Made by a program: the position numbers and the translations under genes. From Brenneria sp. hezel4-2-4 (GTDB lineage Bacteria > Pseudomonadota > Gammaproteobacteria > Enterobacterales > Enterobacteriaceae), in contig NZ_JABJXS010000012.1 of the NCBI RefSeq assembly GCF_013155275.1, positions 1-64,000 of the forward strand: a DNA stretch of 64,000 bases, given 5' to 3'. Positions 54,001-61,612 of this stretch are shown here, in pieces (position 1 is the stretch's first letter; each line of letters starts with the position of its first letter). Under the pieces are notes generated by a model. It was not told the origin of the DNA. It worked only from the letters and a program-made list of their open reading frames with translations, and did not search any database.

Positions 54001-54105
54001 CATCAGGATGAACATCTCGATGAGCGCAAACTGATGCTGCCATGGTGGGCTGATTTCTTGGATGCCAACCGCGATGGCGTGGTTAGACCGTTTGAGTTTG
54101 TTTAG
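54001..54105 (+). pseudogene. C-terminal remnant of a second P4-type integrase
   Basis: In frame with 54001 the 34 codons read DEHLDERKLMLPWWADFLDA, then NRDGVVRPFEFV and a stop. This mirrors the end of the intact integrase just upstream (LDGRREMLQWYADYMD) and the common C-terminus of P4-type integrases. The rest of the gene is missing, so an older integrase was replaced, or two elements recombined. Confidence 0.55.
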
Positions 54106-54190
54106 CAGAAAGAAATAAAATATATATCAGTCTACTAATATCAAATGAATCTATTTCTAATTGAGAAAAAATATGGGAGATAATACATAA

Positions 54191-54213
54191 AGAACCGCAG
54201 CTAGTGCGGCTCT
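54191..54213 (+). terminator. Hairpin after the integrase
   Basis: AGAACCGCA and TGCGGCTCT form a 9-bp stem with one mismatch around a GCTAG loop, followed by TTT. It separates the integrase unit from the HEPN-motif gene. The rest of the 53985-54366 gap contains only the integrase remnant and the AT-rich promoter region of the next gene. Confidence 0.5.
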
Positions 54214-54366
54214 TTAAAGGTTTGGCTCTGCACCTTTCCGGGATGATCCACTGACAAAAGGCCGAGCCGTTTTTTTCAGAATCAGAGACATTTGTGTTCC
54301 TATCTCTGATTAAAATAGGTTAATATTAGTAGTATTATAGGTGTTTTTATCTAGGAGTCAAGAGGA

Positions 54367-56148
54367 ATGCGTATAGATAACCGCTTAGATAGGGAAGATC
54401 TAACAATCCGACAGCTTTTTTTTATTGAATGCTGGGCCAACCTAAGTCATAAAAATAGTATAGACACTGATCGTGTCGGATTTAATAATGCATTAAATTC
54501 TTTGCAGGAAATTGACTTCTTATATAGATTTGAAAACAAGTATAATGGGGAGAAAAAAAGAGAAAGGGCCGTAAGTGAGTTTTTAGAGATATTAAGTCAA
54601 GATGAGCTTTTAAATGATACTAAGTTTTTGGGTATCAACACGCAGATTCGCGGGCTTTTCACTAAACCCGGTTTTATAAAAGATCCGAGCAAAAGCCCAG
54701 TAGAAAAGCAAAAAAAACTATTCCAGAGTTTGTGTAAGCAGTTAAGATTGAATATTGAAAATAATTATATTGATTTAGCTACCGATGAAATCAAAAAAAT
54801 TATAGATAAACAAGAAGAGCCTACTGATGATGAACTTTTGAAACTGTATAATAAAATTAACAACTTAATGAGTGTACTATTGACAAAAGGTATGCCGCTA
54901 ACTGAATGTTATTTGCTATATAATAATATTTTATTGAAGAATGATAAAGGCGATTTTAACGAGCGTTATCAATCTTGGCAAAACAAGATCACTCAAAAGC
55001 TATCAAATCACACGGTGATATTCATTCTTGAAAATGAAGTCTTGCACGATCTTCTATCTGGAAGTGACCAGACTATAGAATTCAATGATTGCCTATTTAC
55101 GCCTAAAACTGCTGATAATGGGAAACAATACATTCAAGTCAAGATATATACTAAAGCTATAACACAGTTGTCAGCAAGAATAAAAGCAGATCAAATATTA
55201 GTTGAATCACTTGATGTTATAGCTTATATGATTGGCAAGGGAAAAATAGAAGTAAAAAATAAATTTAGTGTAAAAACAGAAAATAATGAAGCTAATATAA
55301 TTAATCATTTTGATAATGAAATAAACGTTAATTCCGATAGGCTAACAAAATATGAATTTACACATTTTATAAAATCTATGGATGTTTTGTTTAAAAATGC
55401 AAATATAGAATCAAGAAAAAAGATAAGTTCAGCATTTCACTTCTTAAGAAATGGAATTAACAATAACTCCAAAGAGAGTAAATTTACATCATACTGGTCT
55501 GCACTCGAATCTTTAACGCTGGGAGTATCCCCCGATGATATAAAACATGATGAGCATGTTATTCTTTCCGTAGTACCGTGTATTGGGCTTGATTATGTTG
55601 TGAAGCAAATGTTTGCGTTAAGGGGAATTATAAATTATTTGAAAATTGAAAATATCCCTGATGAAGAACAAGTTCATAACTTAACAAATATAACTTTAGG
55701 TGAACTCTATCTTCTTTTAAAAAAAGATAACGTTTGCAATTATCTAATTCAAAAAATGTCGGCATACCCTTATGCTTTGTTCTCCTTGAATAAAATGACA
55801 AGCCTGTGCAAAAACCCAGCTTTAATGGGTTCTAAAATAGAAAACCACACGAAGAAGGTAACGTTACATATACATCGATTATATATTTTAAGAAATTCTA
55901 TTATTCATAATGCTGAGTCTAACCCAAACATTACTTTCCTAACATCAAACCTTGAGCACTATCTGCGTGGTACGATCAACGCGATGTATTACATAGCTTT
56001 ACTTCTTCCAAGCGTGTCATCCCCAGAAGAAATATTCATAAGATGTAATTTCATGTTTAAATCGATACGAGATAATCTCATGAGGACTAAGAACGATGGA
56101 GGTCCATGCGACTCGGATCTAATTGAATGGCTTAATTTACATAAATGA
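54367..56148 (+). CDS. Large protein with C-terminal HEPN-type RNase motif, putative defence protein
   Basis: I do not recognise the 593-residue protein over its full length. Near the C-terminus RLYILRNSIIHNAE contains R509-N-S-I-I-H514, the R-x4-H motif of HEPN ribonucleases, in a helical setting followed by LEHYLRGTINAMYYIALLL, a usual HEPN helix. The N-terminal 400 residues are alpha/beta with no clear motif. Whole-length Apea-like and other HEPN proteins act in anti-phage defence, cleaving tRNA or mRNA when triggered. AGGAG lies 9 bases before the ATG. It is AT-rich, alone in its transcription unit, and within an island that carries other defence-type genes. Confidence 0.65.
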   Translation: MRIDNRLDREDLTIRQLFFIECWANLSHKNSIDTDRVGFNNALNSLQEIDFLYRFENKYNGEKKRERAVSEFLEILSQDELLNDTKFLGINTQIRGLFTKPGFIKDPSKSPVEKQKKLFQSLCKQLRLNIENNYIDLATDEIKKIIDKQEEPTDDELLKLYNKINNLMSVLLTKGMPLTECYLLYNNILLKNDKGDFNERYQSWQNKITQKLSNHTVIFILENEVLHDLLSGSDQTIEFNDCLFTPKTADNGKQYIQVKIYTKAITQLSARIKADQILVESLDVIAYMIGKGKIEVKNKFSVKTENNEANIINHFDNEINVNSDRLTKYEFTHFIKSMDVLFKNANIESRKKISSAFHFLRNGINNNSKESKFTSYWSALESLTLGVSPDDIKHDEHVILSVVPCIGLDYVVKQMFALRGIINYLKIENIPDEEQVHNLTNITLGELYLLLKKDNVCNYLIQKMSAYPYALFSLNKMTSLCKNPALMGSKIENHTKKVTLHIHRLYILRNSIIHNAESNPNITFLTSNLEHYLRGTINAMYYIALLLPSVSSPEEIFIRCNFMFKSIRDNLMRTKNDGGPCDSDLIEWLNLHK

Positions 56149-56242
56149 TAAAAATATTCATGGAATTTATTATGCTTACATAAAAATTAGCATTACCTAA
56201 TGATTAAAATTCAACCAGACTATGGAAGTCTTACATCAACTA

Positions 56243-56437
56243 CTACCCCTTCGGCTCAATCCCCTGCTTTCGCAACTCCTGACGGGCAAGTTCCTTGAAC
56301 CAATTGCCGAGACTGACACCTTCTTTTGCAACTACGTCATCAAGCTGCTCCCGTAACTCAGGCGAGATGCGTATCTGGAAGGTCGGAGATTTACCTGCTG
56401 AAGATGATTTCTTCGTATCACGTTTAATCGTTGACAT
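56243..56437 (-). CDS. Ribbon-helix-helix DNA-binding protein
   Basis: The 64-residue protein has a flexible basic N-terminus and an RHH pattern: a beta-strand TFQIRISPELREQL followed by two helices (DDVVAKEGVSLGNWFKELARQELRKQG). Small proteins of this type on islands and plasmids are repressors or relaxosome helpers. Two copies of the palindromic GTACGTACC lie at and just upstream of its start codon, a likely operator. It is divergent from two small overlapping ORFs. Confidence 0.75.
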   Translation of the reverse strand: MSTIKRDTKKSSSAGKSPTFQIRISPELREQLDDVVAKEGVSLGNWFKELARQELRKQGIEPKG

Positions 56438-56480
56438 GTACGTACCTTTTTAACTATGCTGGGTCTTATAGGTACGTACC
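56438..56480. promoter_or_regulatory. Operator with two GTACGTACC palindromic repeats
   Basis: GTACGTACC occurs at 56438-56446 (touching the start codon of the RHH gene) and 56472-56480, 34 bases apart. GTACGTAC is self-complementary. The placement in the divergent promoter suggests autoregulation by the RHH protein. Confidence 0.55.
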
Positions 56481-56574
56481 CTATCACAAAATCTCATACT
56501 TATCACCCGTTTCGCCCCTGAAAGGTATTGGCCTACCAGACAGGGGCTGACCACAGCGTTAAGAGGTTAACGAT

Positions 56575-56697
56575 ATGGCTAACAGCAAGTCTAGCAATTC
56601 CCTTATTGAAGATCAGCAAGTTAAGCAGTCTATTAATCGTTATTTTAAGCGGTTCCGGCAAGAGACTGTGGATGTGGAGGTGCATTATGTTCGATAA
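56575..56697 (+). CDS. Small 40-residue protein
   Basis: ATG 56575 has AGAGG about 8 bases upstream and opens a 40-codon frame (MANSKSSNSLIEDQQVKQSI, ending VEVHYVR). It is polar and helical with no known family. Its stop overlaps the next ATG by 11 bases, which suggests translational coupling to the downstream small protein. Confidence 0.5.
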   Translation: MANSKSSNSLIEDQQVKQSINRYFKRFRQETVDVEVHYVR

Positions 56698-56857
56698 CAC
56701 ACCATTAGAGCAGGAAGAAATCATTGATCAGTGCCGAGCGTTGATCTACGCCGTTATCGAAACCAAGAACCCGCAAGCCAAAGAGATTTTGACGTTCATC
56801 CTTTGGGAAAGGCTGGACTGGCTGTATCAAGATTTTCATTCGGAAGAAGCTGTATAA
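56687..56857 (+). CDS. Small acidic 56-residue protein
   Basis: ATG 56687 is preceded by GGAGG at an ideal 6 bases. The peptide (MFDNTPLEQEEIIDQCRALI ... WLYQDFHSEEAV) is acidic and helical. Similar small proteins follow RHH-type genes on islands, but I know no function. A longer frame from 56528 overlaps the 40-residue gene in another phase and is rejected. Confidence 0.6.
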   Translation: MFDNTPLEQEEIIDQCRALIYAVIETKNPQAKEILTFILWERLDWLYQDFHSEEAV

Positions 56858-56988
56858 ATATATTATTCGACTATATTCATAATATATCACTCTAAGACTA
56901 TAGCTTTAAAAAAAACTTCATTCACAACTGATCGTTAGTGCCTATATTAACGATCAGCATTTATTTATCAATTAAATAACCTCATTAA

Positions 56989-58590
56989 TTATTTTTTTGG
57001 TCTATAAAATTTCTTCTTATATATTAAGTCATCTACGGGTATTTTACATATTCTAACCTCATAACCAAAGTTAGAAATAGATTTATAAAAATTCTTAAGA
57101 TTTATCTTTGAAAACAGTGGAAGTTCATTAGGTATATTTTTATTAGTTGCTATTGCAAAAACCACTTTATAATTTCTTGCATCTGGCCTCAATATGTGAT
57201 CTTTTAGTTTTAAATTAACAGGTAGCTTGTCATTAAGTTTTTCTCTGAACTCAGAATCACTTATAAAAAGCTCTGAGCTAATAAATCCCTGAGAGAACAA
57301 ATGGCTCATACTTTGAGAGCCACTATAATATTTTACGTGTATAAAATCGTTACTTCCTCGGATTAAATCGCAAAACTCAACCTTACTTTTTCCACTGCCA
57401 TGATGTATAAAACTTTGATCCATATGGGTAAAAGAGATATCAAGCGCACATATATTGCTATTATAATCCTCTTCTCTTTTAAAAGAATAAATAGGAAATT
57501 TATCAGCACTTTCATAAGGCAAAATTTTACTTATTTCATCGTCTATAGTTGACAGGAATTTCCGGTCAGCCACGTACCAAATTGAATCTCTCAGGATATA
57601 GTTCTGATCGCCATTTTTTATCTCAGCATAAAGACATCTATATATTGACCATTTCTTTATTGATTGATAATCAGCATCTAATATGTGTATGTTTTTTTCT
57701 TTTAAATTATCAACTGTGATTTCTATTTCTTTCTCTTCGAAAAAATCACAAACATGGTTCATAGATAAGCTTTCATAAATTATGCTACGTTGCCGTTTCT
57801 CAAAACAATAACCTATCTGACTTTCCCAATCAACAATTTCAGGCTCTCCAAGCCAAATGTCAGAAAAATCTTTCGCTTTAATTAAATCTATAAGTAATAA
57901 ATCAAGTATTTCGATTTCTGACTCATCTGCTTCTTGTATATTATTTACCCATTCAAATTCTTCAGGAAGAGGAAGATTGTATATATCGCTGATTTTTTCC
58001 AATAAATCAGGGATGCTATTTAAAACAACATCCGGTGTTATGACAAAAGCATCTTTTCCCGTTATTTTATTACCTAATACCTCTTCTGTAGAAGTTCCCG
58101 TTAAAGTGGTTAATATATCTAATTCTGAGTCGATTTTTAGATTATAAATATCAACTTCTTTACTGCTCTGATTTCGAGTAAGGAGATTTGTCTCATTATG
58201 ATTTCCTTTATCAATACTACGTATTTTTTTATGTTCAATGCAGTTAAGAGTTGTTTTAAGACCAAAGCCTTTAACTATATAATTATCATTAATTAGATGA
58301 TGACCAGTTCCAAATGGAATGAGGTATCTTTCGTCATTAAGCTCTACAACAAGGACAGCACCAGTGTTGCTATTTTTTCCAAAAAAATTATAACCTAGAT
58401 CTAAATTAGCACTTATAAACAACGTTGACCATTCAGGTACTTGTGGCTCAACATATTCCTTAGCGTATAGATACATTCGTGCTTTTTCATTCTCAAATTC
58501 AATGGCAGATTTCACTCTTTCCAGATTTAATACCTGATCAATACTGTCACTAATTTTTTTTGCTTTATATATTGATAGTTTAATCTTCAT
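56989..58590 (-). CDS. DUF6119 (TIGR04141) sporadically distributed protein
   Basis: The 533-residue protein matches the DUF6119/TIGR04141 family: an N-terminal stretch with TGAVLVVELNDERYLIPFGTGHHLI and VKGFGLKTTLNCI, and a C-terminal VVFAIATNKNIPNELPLFSKINLKNFYKSI. The family occurs sporadically on mobile DNA and is often listed with defence genes; no mechanism is established to my knowledge. The FG-T-GHHL and GFGLKTTLN motifs are its best signature. It lies 25 bases after a small gene on the same strand. It is very AT-rich. Confidence 0.8.
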   Translation of the reverse strand: MKIKLSIYKAKKISDSIDQVLNLERVKSAIEFENEKARMYLYAKEYVEPQVPEWSTLFISANLDLGYNFFGKNSNTGAVLVVELNDERYLIPFGTGHHLINDNYIVKGFGLKTTLNCIEHKKIRSIDKGNHNETNLLTRNQSSKEVDIYNLKIDSELDILTTLTGTSTEEVLGNKITGKDAFVITPDVVLNSIPDLLEKISDIYNLPLPEEFEWVNNIQEADESEIEILDLLLIDLIKAKDFSDIWLGEPEIVDWESQIGYCFEKRQRSIIYESLSMNHVCDFFEEKEIEITVDNLKEKNIHILDADYQSIKKWSIYRCLYAEIKNGDQNYILRDSIWYVADRKFLSTIDDEISKILPYESADKFPIYSFKREEDYNSNICALDISFTHMDQSFIHHGSGKSKVEFCDLIRGSNDFIHVKYYSGSQSMSHLFSQGFISSELFISDSEFREKLNDKLPVNLKLKDHILRPDARNYKVVFAIATNKNIPNELPLFSKINLKNFYKSISNFGYEVRICKIPVDDLIYKKKFYRPKK

Positions 58591-58615
58591 TGAATTTAAT
58601 CTCTAATATTTATAA

Positions 58616-58858
58616 TTAATGGTTTAAATCACTAAGATAATGTGATGACAGATATCTAGGATTTACGCAGAAGGGATTCGTATGAATGAAAAATCGCTCA
58701 AGTTCAAACTTGATTGTGTCATCAAAGGATTCAAAAGAGACGATCCAGTCGTTGTCATCTGCCCCCAGTTGCCATCTTGTGTAAGCAGACATCCAATACA
58801 AACTATTTCTCACCACCCATTCAGAATGGTTTGTTTTTTCTATAGTTTTTATAAACAT
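58616..58858 (-). CDS. Small 80-residue partner protein upstream of the DUF6119 gene
   Basis: The ATG at 58858 has AGGA 5 bases upstream. The product (VVRNSLYWMSAYTRWQLGAD, then DDTIKFELERFFIHTN) has an alternating aromatic/polar pattern like a small alpha/beta domain; a distant likeness to HxsD-type proteins crossed my mind but is weak. It ends 25 bases before the DUF6119 gene, so the two form one operon and probably one system. Confidence 0.6.
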   Translation of the reverse strand: MFIKTIEKTNHSEWVVRNSLYWMSAYTRWQLGADDNDWIVSFESFDDTIKFELERFFIHTNPFCVNPRYLSSHYLSDLNH

Positions 58859-59302
58859 TGCTGTCCTGTCTAATTAATAACAGTTAAAAAATTACAAGTG
58901 TAAAATATTTTTATGCTAATGATTTTTAAAATATCGCTTATACGATATAGCTCTACTATCGAAAAAGATCCACCTTAGAGATAAAAATAATCATTTAATG
59001 GTCTTCGGTTACATAAAGATAGCAAGATAATAATAGCTATATGGTTTAATTAGCATTCAACTAATGGGTATGTTAGAAAGTCCTCCCTTCTGATATGTTG
59101 GGGAGTTACCAGACAATACGCCGATGATGCAGCAGTATAAATTACACTCACTCAAGACATTGATTAATAAAAAATATAGTTTAGTCTACCTAAGGGCTAC
59201 TTTTATGACTTTCAGTTAGCAAATTATTATATTCAACATTTTATGGTCTTATGCTATAAGAATGATTGTGTGATTGTTTTTTCTTAAAAAGGATTTAGCC
59301 AA
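58859..59302. other. Intergenic region between the DUF6119 operon and the PD-(D/E)xK-like gene
   Basis: 444 AT-rich bases containing two divergent promoters. I see no tRNA, repeat or ORF with a start signal. Confidence 0.4.
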
Positions 59303-60259
59303 ATGAGTCATCCTCAGGAAGGTAGTTATATAAACAATAAAGAACTCGATTTTGTAAAGACAGAGTATCTTAAATTCACTGAATTTCTCTGCTCAGTAAT
59401 AGGAGAGAATAGATTTAAGAAAAGCAAGTTTTGGTTTTTTCAAAAGCAACTTAGCAATCTAAGTGAACTGGATTTAGTAAACCAAACTAAGTTATTGGCT
59501 GCCATTAACAAATATGGAAGGTTACTGCCTATTTTTGCAGATGATATGGATTTTTTAGAGAAAAATTTATTAAAATTAGTAAGTGGAAATCATTCATTCT
59601 CTAACTTAGAAGAAGAACACAATGATTTTTACTTTGAGTTTGATATGGCTTTGAGATACTTATTAAGAAAAGATCAAAAAAATGTAAACATTACAAGCGA
59701 CTGCGACATTATTATTGATAATGACATCGCAATTGAATGTAAATTTTTACATAGCGAATCAGGATTCGAGCAAAATATCAGAAAAGCAAACAATCAAATA
59801 ATAAAAAGAATCGAAGATGGTTTAGCTACAAGGGGATTCATCTCCATTGACATATCTCATTTAGTATCAAAGGAAGAGATACAAAATTTCATTAATTCAA
59901 TATTTATTGAGTTTTGCGACCAATATAAGAGTCTTGGAACAAGCCCTGAAGATGCACAATCACAAATACCCCGCAATAAGAATTTCGAAAAAATAATACA
60001 GGGCTATATAAATCAAAAAATTGAATATTATTATCATAAAGCTAAAAACACATATGTACACTTCAACCTTGATCCGAGAGTATTTGGAGTATTCTACCAA
60101 TATGAAGACGTTTTTTTATTAGATTCGGATAAACACGCAACCTGCATACCTATTAGAATAGGTTGCTATGACATAAATGATGAATATATACACAAAAACC
60201 CATCTATAGATGAAGATGAGGTAAAAAAAGAGTTTTATTCCTTGGCTACTGGGATTTAA
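59303..60259 (+). CDS. Putative PD-(D/E)xK-type nuclease
   Basis: I do not recognise the 318-residue protein by name. It has a PD-(D/E)xK-like core: a helix with Glu112 (FYFEFDMALRYLL), then D135 in DCDIIIDNDIAIECKFLH with E145-x-K147 on the next strand. This spacing suits restriction-type or other DNA-cleaving enzymes. The C-terminal part (HFNLDPRVFGVFYQYEDVFLLDSD) is alpha/beta. AAGGA lies 9 bases before the ATG. A small membrane protein follows after 75 bases, and a nuclease plus membrane-protein pair would suit abortive infection. Evidence is motif-level only. Confidence 0.55.
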   Translation: MSHPQEGSYINNKELDFVKTEYLKFTEFLCSVIGENRFKKSKFWFFQKQLSNLSELDLVNQTKLLAAINKYGRLLPIFADDMDFLEKNLLKLVSGNHSFSNLEEEHNDFYFEFDMALRYLLRKDQKNVNITSDCDIIIDNDIAIECKFLHSESGFEQNIRKANNQIIKRIEDGLATRGFISIDISHLVSKEEIQNFINSIFIEFCDQYKSLGTSPEDAQSQIPRNKNFEKIIQGYINQKIEYYYHKAKNTYVHFNLDPRVFGVFYQYEDVFLLDSDKHATCIPIRIGCYDINDEYIHKNPSIDEDEVKKEFYSLATGI

Positions 60260-60334
60260 TTCTTTTAAAAAAATCTATCCCTTTGAATTCATTGGGATAG
60301 ACTAAATGATAATATTTATCAGGATTCAAAGAGA

Positions 60335-60781
60335 ATGCAAAAAACTAAAGACTTTATAATTATGAAAACATATGGAAAGTTAGATGAAAATTCACTATGC
60401 TTTCTGAAAATTTCACTATATACATTATATTTTACATACCTATTATTAATAGTAAATGACTGCAAAGGGATTGTAATCCCTCCATATATAGGATTTTACT
60501 TGATATGTATTTCATGTGCCATATCAATCACAAAACAATATAGAAAAAAAGGTGAAATAATAAAAACTATTAATGATACAATTCTCTTCCTGTCTGCCGC
60601 CTTTGCTTCCATGAAAATGCTTTACATCATCACTCCATTTGAAGATATAAGTACATCATCCCTTGAAAGCAATATAGTCCCTTTTGCATTAAGGTTCATT
60701 TTGATAGTTTGTTCATTTACAAAAGCATTTATGAGTGCAACGGACATTAAAGGAAAGCCAAAGACTACTGCTCAATTATAA
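60335..60781 (+). CDS. Small multi-pass membrane protein
   Basis: The 148-residue product has about four hydrophobic segments: ISLYTLYFTYLLLIV, YIGFYLICISCAISI, ILFLSAAFASMKMLYII and FALRFILIVCSF, with a short basic tail. No family is recognised. AGGA lies 9 bases before ATG 60335. It follows the PD-(D/E)xK-like gene in the same direction and overlaps the end of a convergent 57-residue gene by 17 bases. Confidence 0.6.
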   Translation: MQKTKDFIIMKTYGKLDENSLCFLKISLYTLYFTYLLLIVNDCKGIVIPPYIGFYLICISCAISITKQYRKKGEIIKTINDTILFLSAAFASMKMLYIITPFEDISTSSLESNIVPFALRFILIVCSFTKAFMSATDIKGKPKTTAQL

Positions 60782-60938
60782 AGAATGCCACAACGAATGG
60801 TATGGATAAAATGTCTACAACCCATACAAATTCTTTAAATCTTCGCAGGAAAATTTCATCGTAAAAATATAAATAAATAGTTATAGCCAAGATATTTAAA
60901 AAAATTAAAATTAAAGCCAACCACCATTTAGTGTTCAT
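60765..60938 (-). CDS. Small 57-residue two-helix membrane protein
   Basis: ATG 60938 is preceded by AGGGG at 6 bases. The peptide MNTKWWLALILIFLNILAIT opens with one membrane segment, followed by a charged loop (DEIFLRRFKEF) and a second segment (VVDILSIPFVVAFFII). It is convergent with, and slightly overlaps, the 148-residue membrane protein gene. Function unknown; the layout (two helices with a short cationic hinge) is that of small inner-membrane regulators or toxins. Confidence 0.55.
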   Translation of the reverse strand: MNTKWWLALILIFLNILAITIYLYFYDEIFLRRFKEFVWVVDILSIPFVVAFFIIEQ

Positions 60939-61028
60939 AAAAACCCCTTTAAAAAATTAATACACATATATCATTTATATTTTAAATGTCAATATTTTGA
61001 GGAGTACAGTAGAGCAGAAAGCAAGGGC

Positions 61029-61080
61029 TAACTCATCGAAGCGCTACGCTGGCTTCTTCGAGTTGCTCCTTGTTTTTTCG
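61029..61080. repeat. Imperfect inverted repeat, candidate oriT or terminator
   Basis: CAAGGGCTAACTCATCGAAG (61029-61048 or so) faces CTTCGAGTTGCTCCTTG with about 17 of 20 positions able to pair around a CGCTACGCTGG centre, and TTTTTT follows the right arm. It lies 125 bases upstream of mobC, the usual place of an origin of transfer. The T run would also fit a terminator for the leftward-reading side. Confidence 0.45.
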
Positions 61081-61122
61081 CCCTTCGGTTGAAAAAATCA
61101 AAAGCAAAATCAACACACTGCA

Positions 61123-61150
61123 TTGACATTATTCGCTTCTGTCATATAAA
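61123..61150 (+). promoter_or_regulatory. Putative sigma70 promoter of mobC-mobA
   Basis: TTGACA at 61123-61128 and TATAAA at 61145-61150, 16 bases apart, about 50 bases before the mobC ATG. Confidence 0.55.
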
Positions 61151-61203
61151 TAAATTAAGCATAAGGAATATGCTTTTATTTAATTATATGAAAAGGAGTT
61201 CAT

Positions 61204-61602
61204 ATGGTCGAAAATAATACTTTTAATAAGTTTGATGTGAGTAAGCATTCCCGTAATGGAAGAGTTAACGAAGCGAAGCTCTCACACAACCAGCTTCGTT
61301 CTCATTGCGTCAGTGTCAGATTAAATGATAAAGAGCTAACGCTTCTCAATGAGAAACGTGGCCGTCATCGCAAGGGTGAATGGCTTCGCTTATCTTTACT
61401 CAATAAACTTTCTGCTGTCGTTCCCGCTATCAATATTGAAGCCTGGAAATCGCTGAGCGAAATTTCACAGAAGCTTAACAGACTTGTTGCTCATCTCGAT
61501 AGCAAGAGCCAGGGAAGCTCTCTGACGCAAACCGAACTCTATGCTGTGAAGCGTCAAATTTCAGAGCTTCGCTTGCATTTAATTACCGCCGATTTGTGGT
61601 GA
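61204..61602 (+). CDS. MobC-type mobilization (relaxosome) protein
   Basis: The 132-residue protein has a basic N-terminus and an RHH-like strand-helix-helix (HCVSVRLNDKELTLLNEKRGRHRKGEWLRLSLLNKL), then a helical tail (LSEISQKLNRLVAHLDSKSQGSSLTQTELYAVKRQISELRLHL) as in MobC proteins. MobC opens oriT for the relaxase. AGGAG is 5 bases before the ATG. It ends 10 bases before the relaxase gene. Confidence 0.8.
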   Translation: MVENNTFNKFDVSKHSRNGRVNEAKLSHNQLRSHCVSVRLNDKELTLLNEKRGRHRKGEWLRLSLLNKLSAVVPAINIEAWKSLSEISQKLNRLVAHLDSKSQGSSLTQTELYAVKRQISELRLHLITADLW

Positions 61603-61612
61603 GCATCTTCTG

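Noticed and set aside
56528-56857. 109-codon ORF reading through both small genes
   Set aside because: The N-terminal half is out of phase with the better-supported 40-codon ORF, and GGAGG marks the internal ATG at 56687.
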